A stretch of DNA of 64,000 nucleotides from Paenibacillus rhizosphaerae (lineage in GTDB: Bacteria > Bacillota > Bacilli > Paenibacillales > Paenibacillaceae): positions 587,327-651,326 of the forward strand of contig NZ_JACHXJ010000004.1 of assembly GCF_014192015.1 (NCBI RefSeq), read 5' to 3'. A program made the position numbers and the translations under genes. Numbering within the stretch: position 1 is the first letter of the stretch; every line of letters starts with the position of its first letter. Positions 53,498 through 62,582 of this stretch are shown in pieces. The notes under the pieces were generated by a model. It ran no database searches, had not been told where the DNA came from, and saw only the letters and a list, made by a program, of their open reading frames with translations.

Positions 53498-53688
53498 GAA
53501 ATTGAGGTTCACTCCTTTGTGCAATCTGGTTTAATCATAGCGATTTTTGCGGATAAAATCCACTTTGGGAGCTGCTGGGGTTACGTATGGCTTTTGCATC
53601 ATGCTGAACATTCCATGAAACTTCGCGGCTTGCTATGACGTTTATTACATATAACAACAGATCGCAGACTGGAAACGGAGGGAATGTT

Positions 53689-54618
53689 ATGTTTGAAGAA
53701 GCCAACCGTCAGTTGACCAAGCTGAAAGAGGACATCCGGAACAAAACGAAGTATGAACACCGGATGGAGGAACTGTCGCGGGAGCAGGGAGAGCAGAAGG
53801 ACGAAGCCGAGCGCTGGAAGCTCAGGCTTGCCGATGAGGAGAAGGACGTGGAGCGTCTGACGGGGACTTCGCTCTCCGGTTTGTTTTACAGCATGATCGG
53901 CCGGAAAGAGGAGAAGCTGGAACGGGAGCAGCTGGAAGTGCTGGAGGTCAAGGCGAAATACGATATGGCCGCGCGCAGCGTGGAAGATATCCAAAACGAA
54001 CTGCAGGAGCTGGAGCGGAAGTTTCAGGAGGTTCGTTACGCGGAGTTTGAATATGAGAAGATTCTGGACGAGAAGGAAAAGGTGATTTTACAGAACAACG
54101 CCGGGCTGGCGGCACTCGCCGAACAGCAGGCCGACCTGTCGGTCCAGCTCAAGGAATTGAAAGAAGCGGTGCGCGCTGGCGAGGCCGTACTGGAGGATCT
54201 GGAGCGGGCGGATGACAGTTTGGGCTCGGCCGGAAATTGGGGCACCTACGACATGCTCGGCGGCGGTATGATCTCCACGCATATGAAGCACAGCCGCATC
54301 GATGAGGCGATGGAGAACATTGAATCAGCGCAGTTCAGCCTGCGCCGGTTTGGCAAAGAGCTGAAGGACGTGCAAATGGCGCTGGATATCGAAATCGGGA
54401 TCGGGAGCTTTCTGAAATTTTCCGATTATTTCTTCGACGGCTTTATATCCGATTGGCTCGTGCAGGGGAGAATCCGGGACACCCAGGACGAGGTGCAGGA
54501 GAAAATATCCGAGGTCGAGCGGATTGTCCGCCGACTGGAGGAGGAGTATTCACGCCTCGAAACCCGGCTGGCAGATACGAAGCGGAAATACGATTCGATC
54601 ATTGAGTTGGCGGAGTAG
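53689..54618 (+). CDS. Long coiled-coil protein of unknown function
   Basis: ATG 53689 follows ACGGAGGGAA. Almost all 309 residues have heptad-like helix (KLKEDIRNKTKYEHRMEELSREQGEQ; EYEKILDEKEKV; QADLSVQLKELKEAVRAGE), interrupted by a glycine-rich centre (GNWGTYDMLGGGMISTHMKHSRIDEAMENIESA). The protein resembles small cytoplasmic Paenibacillus/Bacillus coiled-coil proteins I cannot name. It lacks a signal or membrane segment. Single gene with its own terminator. Confidence 0.8.
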   Translation: MFEEANRQLTKLKEDIRNKTKYEHRMEELSREQGEQKDEAERWKLRLADEEKDVERLTGTSLSGLFYSMIGRKEEKLEREQLEVLEVKAKYDMAARSVEDIQNELQELERKFQEVRYAEFEYEKILDEKEKVILQNNAGLAALAEQQADLSVQLKELKEAVRAGEAVLEDLERADDSLGSAGNWGTYDMLGGGMISTHMKHSRIDEAMENIESAQFSLRRFGKELKDVQMALDIEIGIGSFLKFSDYFFDGFISDWLVQGRIRDTQDEVQEKISEVERIVRRLEEEYSRLETRLADTKRKYDSIIELAE

Positions 54619-54648
54619 CCGTTGACGCAACACCATAAGCGCGATAAA

Positions 54649-54693
54649 AGAAGCCGCCGGTCTTTGCTCCGAGGAGCAAGCCGGGCGGCTTCT
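54649..54693 (+). terminator. Terminator after the coiled-coil gene
   Basis: AAGAAGCCGCCGG pairs with CCGGGCGGCTTCTT (one bulge) and inner TTTGCTCC with GGAGCAAG. Confidence 0.8.
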
Positions 54694-54771
54694 TATTTGC
54701 CAAACGTAACGTAGCGGTGAACGTCACGGAAAACGCCACCACCCAAAGTCACCAGCGACGCCACCAGCGGG

Positions 54772-55068
54772 CTATGAGCTCTCTGGCGAAGTCTTCCACT
54801 CCACGCTCTGAAGCAGCTGATGCTTCATCAGTGCCAGCACGAAGTCGACGTAGTATTCCTTCCGGACGATTGCGCCGTACTCGTGATTTTTGTAGACATA
54901 AAACAGGGCGTCAGTGTAGATATCATTGTCTTCGAAAAAGCGTCTGATCTGCTTGAGCCGGTCCAAATAAGGCTCTTCCTGCAGCAGCCGGATGCGGAAC
55001 TCCGCGTCCTGTTCGTTGACGCTTTCCGTAATCTGAATAATGCTCGGGTCGTAGCGATACTCCAGCAT
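54772..55068 (-). CDS. Conserved-looking hypothetical protein, acidic
   Basis: AAGGAGG precedes ATG 55068. The 98 residues (start MLEYRYDPSIIQITESVNEQDAEFRIRL) are mostly helical and charged, with aromatic pairs (ALFYVYKNHEYGAIVRKEYYVDFVLALMKHQ). No signal or membrane segment. I do not recognise the family. It lies after the ArsB/NhaD-like gene on the same strand. Confidence 0.72.
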   Translation of the reverse strand: MLEYRYDPSIIQITESVNEQDAEFRIRLLQEEPYLDRLKQIRRFFEDNDIYTDALFYVYKNHEYGAIVRKEYYVDFVLALMKHQLLQSVEWKTSPESS

Positions 55069-55170
55069 AATGTGTCCTCCTTCGCACGTTCTATTTGCGC
55101 TGCTTTCGGGGGCCGGCCTGCCCCCACCAACATCATCATCAACATCAACGCCTCCAACTGCCTTCGGCTG

Positions 55171-56451
55171 TTACATCAAATACCGAAGATACACGTAAGC
55201 GCTGGCCAGGACGATGGACAGCAGCATCATCGGAAAACCGAGCTTCAGAAACTGGGCGAATTTGATCGGATATCCTTCCTTGGCAGCCATACCGGCCACG
55301 ATCAGGTTGGCGCTCGCGCCGATCAGGGATCCGTTGCCTCCCAGGCAGGCGCCCAGAGCCAAGCTCCACCAGATCGGCTCCAAATTGCTGATGCCGAGGC
55401 TGCCCATGTCCTGGATCATCGGGATCATGGTCGCGACAAACGGAATGTTGTCGATAAAAGCGGACGCGATCGCACTCATCCACAGGATAAGCATCGACGT
55501 CGCCGCGACGTCGCCGCCCGTGAGGTTGGTGGCTTTCTCCGCCAGGGTGGCGATGACCCCGGTTTCGATCAGTCCGGCCACCAGCACGAACAGTCCCACG
55601 AAGAAGAAGATCGTCGGCCATTCCACCTTGGCAAAAGCCTCCTCCAGCATATGCTCGCCCGTCAGCAGGAGCAGCAGGAACGCACCGGCGAGGGCAACGG
55701 TGGCCGACTCGAGGTGAACCAGCTGGTGGAGGAAGAAGCCGACGATCGTCAGCCCCATCACTGTCAGGCACTTGATCAGGAGCTTGCGGTCGGTAAGCAG
55801 CTCTTTTTCGTCCAAATCCATAATGCTCTGCATCAGCTCCGGGGTCGTTTTGATCTGCTTGCGGAACATGAGAATGAATAATGGAATGAACACGACGAGA
55901 ATGATCACCGCAATCGGCATCAGGTTGTTGATGAAGGCGACGAAGGTCAGCTCCTTCACTGCACTGCCGATCATAATGTTGGGCGGGTCGCCGATCAGGG
56001 TGGCGGTACCGCCGACGTTGGACGCCATGATCTGGGTGATCAGAAACGGCGTCGGGTTCACCCGCAGCTGCCGGGTAATGCTGAGCGTGACAGGCACCAT
56101 GAGCAGAACGGTAGTCACGTTGTCGAGAAACGCCGATCCGATCGCGGTGATCAGGATCAGCGCCACCATGATGGCGACGGGCCGGCCCTTGGCCTTTTTC
56201 GCAGCCCACACGGCGATGAATTTGAATAGTCCCGTCTCGGCCGTAATGTTGACGATGATCATCATGCCGACGAGCAGGCCGAGCGTGTTGAAATCGATAT
56301 GATGAATCGCGGTTTCCTGGCTCACGATGCCGAAAATGACCATGAGCGCACCGCCGATCATCGCCACGATCGTCCGGTGAATTTTTTCCGCGATAATAAA
56401 TGCATAAACAATGAGAAAAATACCAATAGCCAGTACAGCTTGCTGTTCCAT
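55171..56451 (-). CDS. ArsB/NhaD (ion transporter) superfamily permease
   Basis: ATG 56451 follows GGGGAGG; the frame is open 14 codons further upstream. The 426-residue protein has about eleven helices in two inverted repeats, including the family motifs GSAFLDNVTTVLLMVPVTL and its mirror IASAFIDNIPFVATMIPMI, and SNVGGTATLIGDPPN with GACLGGNGSLIGASANL. Members move arsenite, Na+/H+ or dicarboxylates; the text resembles the P-protein/YdfJ-like branch of unknown substrate. Confidence 0.88.
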   Translation of the reverse strand: MEQQAVLAIGIFLIVYAFIIAEKIHRTIVAMIGGALMVIFGIVSQETAIHHIDFNTLGLLVGMMIIVNITAETGLFKFIAVWAAKKAKGRPVAIMVALILITAIGSAFLDNVTTVLLMVPVTLSITRQLRVNPTPFLITQIMASNVGGTATLIGDPPNIMIGSAVKELTFVAFINNLMPIAVIILVVFIPLFILMFRKQIKTTPELMQSIMDLDEKELLTDRKLLIKCLTVMGLTIVGFFLHQLVHLESATVALAGAFLLLLLTGEHMLEEAFAKVEWPTIFFFVGLFVLVAGLIETGVIATLAEKATNLTGGDVAATSMLILWMSAIASAFIDNIPFVATMIPMIQDMGSLGISNLEPIWWSLALGACLGGNGSLIGASANLIVAGMAAKEGYPIKFAQFLKLGFPMMLLSIVLASAYVYLRYLM

Positions 56452-56741
56452 AGCGTGCCTCCCCATCCAATATATGTGTGAATCCTGAATCATGCAGCCC
56501 GGGTTAGGTTTCTTTGAGTAGAGATCGGCATGTCGTATAGCTTATCCAGATCTCTTCATTTTTTGCCGGGATTACAAATTAACGTGTCTATCCTCCTTTA
56601 AACCAAGATGAAGGAAGAGTGCATGGCGGACTCGCACAACGAATGAGAGGGGAAAAAAGGCAAAAAGAGCCCGCACATGGCAGGCTCCTCCAAATGAATT
56701 CTATTTAATTGAAATGTAAAAACTTGCTCTCATTCTGAAAG

Positions 56742-56762
56742 GTAAACCGGAAATCGGTTTAC
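56742..56762. promoter_or_regulatory. Palindrome before the oligo-1,6-glucosidase gene
   Basis: GTAAACCG (56742-56749) and CGGTTTAC (56755-56762) make a perfect inverted repeat with a 5-base centre. A LacI-family or GntR-type (TreR-like) maltose or trehalose regulator could bind here. The rest of the 350-base gap holds only a small GAGCC/GGCTC hairpin near 56667-56690. Confidence 0.5.
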
Positions 56763-56842
56763 AATAATTATAAAGTGTTCGCGCGATCTTGTAAACAACC
56801 GTCGGATATCCGGCACAAAATGGAGCACGTAAGGAGCAGGTT

Positions 56843-58540
56843 ATGAACAAAAAATGGTGGAAAGAAGCCGTGGTTTATCAAATCTATCCGATCAGCTTCC
56901 TTGACACGAACGGTGACGGCAAGGGGGATCTGCTCGGCATTATATCGAGACTGGATTACTTGAAGGACCTGGGGGTGGACGTGATCTGGTTCTGCCCGAT
57001 CTACAAGTCCCCCAATCACGATAACGGGTACGATATCAGCGACTACTGCGACATTATGGACGAGTTCGGCACGATGGAGGAATTTGACCGTCTGCTGCGG
57101 GAGGCACATGCGCGCGGTCTCAGAATCATGATGGACCTGGTCCTGAACCATACCTCGGACGAGCACCCATGGTTTATCGAATCACGGTCGAGCAAGGATA
57201 ATCCGAAGCGGGATTATTATATATGGCGCAAAGGCAAAGACGGAAATCCGCCAAACAACTGGGAATCCTATTTCAGCGGCTCGGTCTGGGAATACGACGA
57301 GAAGACAGGCGAGTATTATCTGCATCTGTACTCCAAGCATCAGCCGGACCTGAACTGGGAAAACCAGAAGGTGATCGACAGCATGCATGAAATGGTGGAA
57401 TGGTGGCTCAAAAAGGGTGTGGACGGCTTCCGGTTCGACGCGATCGCGCATATTGTCAAAGCGGTCGGCCTGCCGGACGGGGACAACCCGGACCAGCTGC
57501 CGACGGTACGCGCCTATGAGCTGTTTTCCAACCTGGAAAACGTGCACACCCTGCTGAACAACCTGTACGAACGGGTACTGTTTCACTATGACATCATGAC
57601 CGTCGGGGAGACGTCGGGTCTGGGTCCGGAACAGGCGCTCAGCTATGTCGGGGATACGCGCAACGAGCTGAACATGGTGTTCCAGTTTGAGCATATGCAG
57701 CTAGATGCGGGGTCCTCCGGCTCCGGCAAGTGGGATATCCGTCCGTGGAACCTGCTGGAGCTGAAAAAGGTCATCAGCGGATGGCAGACGGTGCTGCACA
57801 ATAAGGGCTGGAACGCGAATTATCTATGCAATCACGACCAGCCGAGGTCGGTGTCCCGGTTCGGGGACGACCAGAAGTACCGGGTGGAGTCGGCGAAGAT
57901 GCTGGCTACCTTCCTGCACACGCTCGAAGGCACGCCGTATATTTACCAGGGCGAGGAGATCGGTATGACGAACATCGCCTTCGCCTCGATCGACGATTAC
58001 CGGGACGTGGAAACGCTGAATTACTACGAGGAGCAGCTGGATCAAAGCGTGCCCGAAGAGACGGTCATGCAGGCGATTTGGATGAAAAGCCGGGACAACG
58101 CCCGGACGCCGATGCAGTGGACCAATGGGGAGCATGCGGGCTTCACACGGGGTACGCCGTGGATCGAGGTGAACTCGAATTATCCGCTGATCAACGTGGA
58201 GGATGCGATCAAGGATCCGGATTCGATCTACCATTACTATAAAAAGCTGATCGCCCTCCGTAAGCAGCATGAAGTCATCGTGTACGGCGAATACAAGCTG
58301 CTGCTTCCGCTCGACAAAGAGCTGTATGTGTATACCCGGACGCTGGAAGACCAGTGTCTCCTGGTCATCCTGAACTTTTTCGGAGGGGAGCCGGTGTTGA
58401 AGCTTCCGGCGGAGCTCGTTCCGGAGGCCAAGCAGCTGCTGGTCTCCAACTACCCAATCAAGGGGGAGGAGGACCTCGGCCATTTGAAGCTGAGGCCGTA
58501 CGAGGCGAGAGTGTATCTGATGAAGACATCCGCCCCTTGA
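56843..58540 (+). CDS. malL: Oligo-1,6-glucosidase/alpha-glucosidase (GH13)
   Basis: The 565-residue cytoplasmic enzyme begins WWKEAVVYQIYPISFLDTNGDG with the calcium-site DTNGDGKGDL. Catalytic parts are GFRFDAIAHI (nucleophile Asp, ~200), MTVGETSGL (acid Glu, ~255) and YLCNHDQPRSVSRFGDD (transition-state His-Asp, ~328). A C-terminal beta-domain follows. AAGGAGCAGG precedes ATG 56843. It splits isomaltose, panose or maltose units from imported dextrins. Confidence 0.94.
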   Translation: MNKKWWKEAVVYQIYPISFLDTNGDGKGDLLGIISRLDYLKDLGVDVIWFCPIYKSPNHDNGYDISDYCDIMDEFGTMEEFDRLLREAHARGLRIMMDLVLNHTSDEHPWFIESRSSKDNPKRDYYIWRKGKDGNPPNNWESYFSGSVWEYDEKTGEYYLHLYSKHQPDLNWENQKVIDSMHEMVEWWLKKGVDGFRFDAIAHIVKAVGLPDGDNPDQLPTVRAYELFSNLENVHTLLNNLYERVLFHYDIMTVGETSGLGPEQALSYVGDTRNELNMVFQFEHMQLDAGSSGSGKWDIRPWNLLELKKVISGWQTVLHNKGWNANYLCNHDQPRSVSRFGDDQKYRVESAKMLATFLHTLEGTPYIYQGEEIGMTNIAFASIDDYRDVETLNYYEEQLDQSVPEETVMQAIWMKSRDNARTPMQWTNGEHAGFTRGTPWIEVNSNYPLINVEDAIKDPDSIYHYYKKLIALRKQHEVIVYGEYKLLLPLDKELYVYTRTLEDQCLLVILNFFGGEPVLKLPAELVPEAKQLLVSNYPIKGEEDLGHLKLRPYEARVYLMKTSAP

Positions 58541-58596
58541 CTTCATGGCGCAAACTTGGTAAATTTACTTCATCCTATAACAAGGGAGAGATTTTG

Positions 58597-58620
58597 ATGA
58601 CGGTGGTTGTTCTTAACTAA
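58597..58620 (+). CDS. Possible seven-residue leader peptide MTVVVLN
   Basis: AAGGGAGA lies ten bases before ATG 58597, which opens ATG ACG GTG GTT GTT CTT AAC TAA. The last codons form the left arm of the 11-base inverted repeat at 58609-58732. A leader peptide with valine codons is possible but unproven. Confidence 0.3.
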   Translation: MTVVVLN

Positions 58621-58732
58621 TCAAACTCCATATCGGCTGTATGCTGTGAAGACAGGCGAGGAATGCCCGGGAGGGCACCCTTTCTTTCAATGCGCCTCTT
58701 TGCAGAATGCGGTCTTGGAACTAGTTAAGAAC
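58609..58732. mobile_element. 124-bp segment with 11-bp terminal inverted repeats (MITE-like or long hairpin)
   Basis: GTTCTTAACTA (58609-58619) and TAGTTAAGAAC (58722-58732) are perfect inverted copies. The inside is unrelated GC-rich DNA with no frame of note. No clear target duplication flanks it. It may be a miniature transposable element or a leader-RNA structure. Confidence 0.35.
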
Positions 58733-58831
58733 ACGCGAAGCATCAAACGATAATCCCTTGCGGACTGTTTGAAACCTTTGTGATCCGAATCGGTGGAGCG
58801 TTGGCCGCTCGACCGTTGTCATGCCGGGTAC

Positions 58832-58982
58832 GGGCCGCCGCCTTTTGGGCGGCTGGCCCTCCGGCATACAGGACCGTGCTCTTTGCAGCACGGTTTTTTT
58901 GCGTACCGCAAAGGCAGGAGACAAAGGCAGTCCGGCAGACCAGGGGCAGGAATCGCATGCGCGTATTCTCTGCCCCTTTTTG
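58832..58982 (+). terminator. Three consecutive hairpins before the MutS2-like gene
   Basis: Hairpin 1 pairs GGGCCGCCGCC with GGGCGGCTGGCCC (58832-58859). Hairpin 2, CCGTGCT/AGCACGG (58874-58893), ends in TTTTTTT. Hairpin 3, GGGGCAG/CTGCCCC (58943-58976), ends in TTTTTT. The last two are good terminators within 90 bases. Confidence 0.7.
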
Positions 58983-59029
58983 CGTTGCCATAGGAAGTCA
59001 TAAAAAGAAACAGGAGGATGAATCAAGCG

Positions 59030-61024
59030 ATGGATCAAACGACGATGATCATGCTGGAATACGACAAAATGAAGGAAATGTTAAGGGACTATGCGGTTTC
59101 GTACGAAGGACGCAGGCATATCGATGAATTGGAGCCGCTGACGACGGTCAATGCAGTCCGCAGGGCGCTGGATGAGACGGCCGAAGCCAAGGCGCTGCTG
59201 GATAAAGGCGCCAGTGTCCCGCTGCCATCCTTGGAAGGGATCGACCGGATCGTCTCCCTGCTGCATACGGGGTACCTGTTCGACGAGCAGGATTTCACCG
59301 CGGTGCAGACGTTCTTGCACAGCTGCGGGCAGCTGCGTAAGTACATGGCCGGGAAGCGCGACATTGCGCCGGTTATCAGCTCGTATGCTGCCTCGATGCA
59401 GGAGCTGGCGAAGCTGAAGAGCGAAATCGAGCGCTGCATCCGGTTTGGCCGGGTGGACGACCAAGCCAGCAAAAACCTGGAGCGCGTCCGCAAGAAGATC
59501 GCCATCGTGAAGGAGCGCATTCAGAAAAAGATCGCCGCAATTCTGTCGAGGCACGGCTCGATTTTGCAGGAAAACCTGGTCAGTGTCCGGGGCGGCCGGT
59601 ACGTCATTCCGGTCAAACGGGAGTATCACAAAACGATCAAGGGCTCGGTGCTCGACCAGTCGACGAGCGGGCAGACCGTCTTTGTGGAGCCGGAGGAAGT
59701 CGCCCATCTTCAAAGCGAGCTTGGCATGCTCGAAGCGGATGAGGCCCGGGAGGAAGGCATCGTGCTGAGCGCGTTGACCGGGCTGCTTGAGGCGGCTTCG
59801 GCGGATCTGCTGCTGAACATCGATATTACGGGGACGTACGATTTTATTTTTGCCAAAGCGAAATACAGCCGCACTTTGGGCGGGAACCATGTTCTTCTTA
59901 GCGACAGCGGGCGCATTCAGGTAAGCGGAGCACGGCATCCGTTCATGCTGAAGACGATGGTGCCGCTGCAGCTGGAACTGGGCGGCGGTTACCGCTCGCT
60001 GATCATTACCGGGCCGAATACCGGCGGCAAGACGGTGGCGCTCAAAACGCTGGGGCTTCTCACCCTGATGGTGCAGTCGGGTCTGCTCGTGCCGGTGGAG
60101 GAGGACAGCACGTTCACCGTATTTACCAAAGTGCTGTCGGCCATCGGGGACGGACAGAGCATTGAGCAGTCGCTCAGCACCTTTTCCGCCCAAATTAAGC
60201 GCCTGATCGGGATGGTGGATGCGGCGGACCGCCACACCCTGCTGCTGATCGACGAGCTGGCGGCCGGAACGGATCCGGGCGAAGGGATGTCCCTGTCAAT
60301 CGCCATTCTGGAGGAGCTCAGCCGCAGAGGCGCCATGATCATGGTCACGACGCATTTTAATGAGCTGAAGACGTTTGCGGCACGGACGCCGGGCTTCCAG
60401 AATGCCCGGATGGAGTTCGATGTCGAGACGCTGGAGCCGCTTTACCGGCTGACGATCGGGGAGGCGGGACAGAGCTACGCGATTCAAATCGCCACAAAGC
60501 TGGGGATGACGGCAGGCATTATCGAGCGGTCGCAGGAAATTTTGCAGCGGCAGAAGCCGCTGCCTGCCCTGCAGCCCGATGCAGCCGAGGAACACCCCGT
60601 TGTGCACGCGGCGTCTGAGCCGATAGAAGAGACGAATCCGTCCTTCGACCCGGCTGAAGCCCGTCCAGGCGATGGAGAAAAGGACCGTGATCAGGCGGAT
60701 GAGGAGCAGGAGCAAGTACCCGCCGAGTCTGCCCGCAAGCTTCAGATAGGAGACGCGGTATACGTCAGCTCCTATGGGCGAACGGGTATCGTCTACGAGC
60801 CGGAAGATGCCATGGGCATGGTAGGGGTCATGATTCAGAAGGAGAAGATCCGGATCAACCAGAAGCGGCTCAAGCTGTTTATTGAGAAGAGCGAGCTGTA
60901 TCCTGAGGACTACGATTTCGACATTATTTTTGAGTCCAAGGAGAACCGGAAGAAGAGCAAGCTGATGCAGCGCAAACATGTCGAAGGGCTGTCCATCATT
61001 CGCGACCCCGACTCAAAGACCTAA
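59030..61024 (+). CDS. MutS2-like ATPase lacking the Smr nuclease domain
   Basis: The start is ATG 59030 (AGGAGG 12 bases upstream) or ATG 59018, which touches that site. The ~664-residue protein has the MutS2 core: helical clamp region to about 310 with GRYVIPVKREY and SGQTVFVEPEEV, then the ATPase with Walker A GPNTGGKTVALKTLG, DGQSIEQSLSTFSAQIKR, Walker B LLLIDELAAGTDPGEG, and VTTHFNELK. After ~515 a charged linker and a ~130-residue end follow. MutS2 proteins of about 785 residues end in an Smr nuclease; that domain is absent here. It may be a paralogue used in ribosome rescue or recombination control. Confidence 0.85.
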   Translation: MDQTTMIMLEYDKMKEMLRDYAVSYEGRRHIDELEPLTTVNAVRRALDETAEAKALLDKGASVPLPSLEGIDRIVSLLHTGYLFDEQDFTAVQTFLHSCGQLRKYMAGKRDIAPVISSYAASMQELAKLKSEIERCIRFGRVDDQASKNLERVRKKIAIVKERIQKKIAAILSRHGSILQENLVSVRGGRYVIPVKREYHKTIKGSVLDQSTSGQTVFVEPEEVAHLQSELGMLEADEAREEGIVLSALTGLLEAASADLLLNIDITGTYDFIFAKAKYSRTLGGNHVLLSDSGRIQVSGARHPFMLKTMVPLQLELGGGYRSLIITGPNTGGKTVALKTLGLLTLMVQSGLLVPVEEDSTFTVFTKVLSAIGDGQSIEQSLSTFSAQIKRLIGMVDAADRHTLLLIDELAAGTDPGEGMSLSIAILEELSRRGAMIMVTTHFNELKTFAARTPGFQNARMEFDVETLEPLYRLTIGEAGQSYAIQIATKLGMTAGIIERSQEILQRQKPLPALQPDAAEEHPVVHAASEPIEETNPSFDPAEARPGDGEKDRDQADEEQEQVPAESARKLQIGDAVYVSSYGRTGIVYEPEDAMGMVGVMIQKEKIRINQKRLKLFIEKSELYPEDYDFDIIFESKENRKKSKLMQRKHVEGLSIIRDPDSKT

Positions 61025-61198
61025 ATTGTGAATCGAATTGCGGCAGAAATAAATGTTAAAAAATGCGGACAAATGCCCTCCCGGCGACGGTTAAATTCCT
61101 GCGAAACGGGTAATTGGAAGGTGACAAGACCCGACATCAATCGTACAGACCATGCGGCAAAAAGATATAGATCAGCAAGTCAAGTGGAGGGAGAAACG

Positions 61199-61618
61199 AT
61201 GGAACCAGACAACAGAGGCCGGGACTCAGGCCCGGCCGGATCCAGTGAGACCGAGCAGGACGTGCTGACCCAGCTGGGCGGCGAATCCGAATCGCAGGAG
61301 AGCAAGCAGAAAATGCAGCTGTGGACCAAGGAAGACTACCTGCGGTCCCAGCGGGAAATCGACCAGATTAACAGGGACTTAAAGGCGGCCATCGAGGAAG
61401 GCCATCACCCGGGTGCTCCGCAGGTTCAGCAGATCATCCGCAGGCACTATGAATGGATGAGCCGTTATTATACGCCGTCGGCGATGGTGTATATCGGATT
61501 GGGAAATCTGTATGTGGAACAGACCGAACACCAGCAGCTGTTTACGGCATACCATCCGCAGCTCCCCGTTTTTTTACGGGACGGGATGATCCTATTCGCC
61601 GAGCGCGAGTTGAAGTGA
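61199..61618 (+). CDS. Stand-alone TipAS-like (antibiotic-recognition) domain protein
   Basis: ATG 61199 follows GGAGGGAGA. The first ~45 of 139 residues are polar and likely disordered. The rest (MQLWTKEDYLRSQREIDQINRDLKAAIEEGHHPGAP... RRHYEWMSRYYTPSAMVYIGLGNLYVE... LPVFLRDGMILFAERELK) matches the TipAS helical domain that binds thiopeptide antibiotics in MerR-type TipA regulators. No MerR helix-turn-helix is fused. It may bind thiopeptides or similar compounds on its own. Confidence 0.75.
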   Translation: MEPDNRGRDSGPAGSSETEQDVLTQLGGESESQESKQKMQLWTKEDYLRSQREIDQINRDLKAAIEEGHHPGAPQVQQIIRRHYEWMSRYYTPSAMVYIGLGNLYVEQTEHQQLFTAYHPQLPVFLRDGMILFAERELK

Positions 61619-61640
61619 GGTTTATGAAAAATGATAAAGA

Positions 61641-61677
61641 AAGCCCGCCTGGCCAAGGATTGGCCGGGCGGGCTTTT
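61641..61677 (+). terminator. Terminator after the TipAS-like gene
   Basis: AAGCCCGCC pairs with GGCGGGCTT and GGCC with GGCC inside, followed by TTTT. Confidence 0.85.
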
Positions 61678-61797
61678 GCCTGTATATGGGAGCAGGAGCA
61701 TCCGTTCATTCGATCGTGCCGGTTCCGGGAATTTGAGCCCGCGGCATCTAATTAATGGCGACATCGGCCGTTTCGTCCGGTCATGCAGGAATGGAGA

Positions 61798-61842
61798 AAA
61801 GCGGTCTTCCGCATGATATGCGGAAGACCGCTTTGTTTTTTT
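61798..61842. terminator. Terminator after msrC
   Basis: AAAGCGGTCTTCCGCA (61798-61813) pairs perfectly with TGCGGAAGACCGCTTT (61819-61834). On the minus strand four T follow, on the plus strand GTTTTTTTT. Confidence 0.9.
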
Positions 61843-61856
61843 TCCAGGATCCTATA

Positions 61857-62336
61857 TTACAGCTGTGCCGTCAAAATACCGGCAAACTGTTCGAGAAACT
61901 GCCGCTCATCTTGGTCAAACCGCCCCTTCAGTGGGCTGTCGATATCGAGTACGCCGATCAGGCGCTCACCTTGGACCAGCGGAACGACGATTTCGCTGTT
62001 CGAGGCGGCATCGCAGGCGATATGCCCGGGAAACTCATGCACGTCATCGACCACAATCGTTCTCCGCTCGGCTGCCGCTGTACCGCATACCCCTTTAGCC
62101 AAAGGAATGCGGATGCAGGCCGGGAGGCCTTGAAACGGTCCGAGAACCAGCTCAGTTCCATCAAAAAGATAGAAACCCACCCAATTTATGTCAGGGAGGA
62201 AGCTGTTCAGCAGGGCCGAGGCATTGGCTAGATTGGCAATGGAGCTGGGCTCATCATGGATGAGCGACTTAAGCTGTTCGAGAACGGCTGCAAATTGGTC
62301 ATTCCGGTTTCCTTCGTAGGGAAGGGCTTGAAACAT
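61857..62336 (-). CDS. msrC: Free methionine-(R)-sulfoxide reductase, GAF domain
   Basis: AAGAGGTGG precedes ATG 62336. The 159-residue GAF protein has WVGFYLFDGTELVLGPFQGLPACIRIPLAKGVCGTAA and FPGHIACDAASNSEIVVPL; the three cysteines (ACIRI, GVCGT, HIACD) fit the fRMsr catalytic and resolving cysteines. It reduces free methionine-R-sulfoxide with thioredoxin. Confidence 0.93.
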   Translation of the reverse strand: MFQALPYEGNRNDQFAAVLEQLKSLIHDEPSSIANLANASALLNSFLPDINWVGFYLFDGTELVLGPFQGLPACIRIPLAKGVCGTAAAERRTIVVDDVHEFPGHIACDAASNSEIVVPLVQGERLIGVLDIDSPLKGRFDQDERQFLEQFAGILTAQL

Positions 62337-62360
62337 GACGATCCACCTCTTTTCTGTCTT

Positions 62361-62413
62361 TTAACCGTTGGTTAATTATAAAAGATAGTATACAGGAATT
62401 CCTCCCACGTCAA
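62361..62413 (-). promoter_or_regulatory. Promoter and palindrome of msrC
   Basis: Minus-strand TTGACG (plus 62408-62413) and TACTAT (plus 62385-62390) are 17 bases apart. Downstream of the -10, TTAACC-GTT-GGTTAA (62361-62375) is a perfect palindrome and may be an operator. Confidence 0.5.
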
Positions 62414-62582
62414 GTAAAATTCCTCCCTCTCAAAGTTAAGGTCAATTCCTGCAAAGCCTGCCGTTTCCGGCGTCCGGCACGGCTTAGCGGGGATCGGTAT
62501 TGTTTCCCGGCAGCGGAAGAAGGGTAAACAATGGTAATGATAGGCTCATTTTTACAGGCGTTCGCCGGAAGGAGAGGAATCT

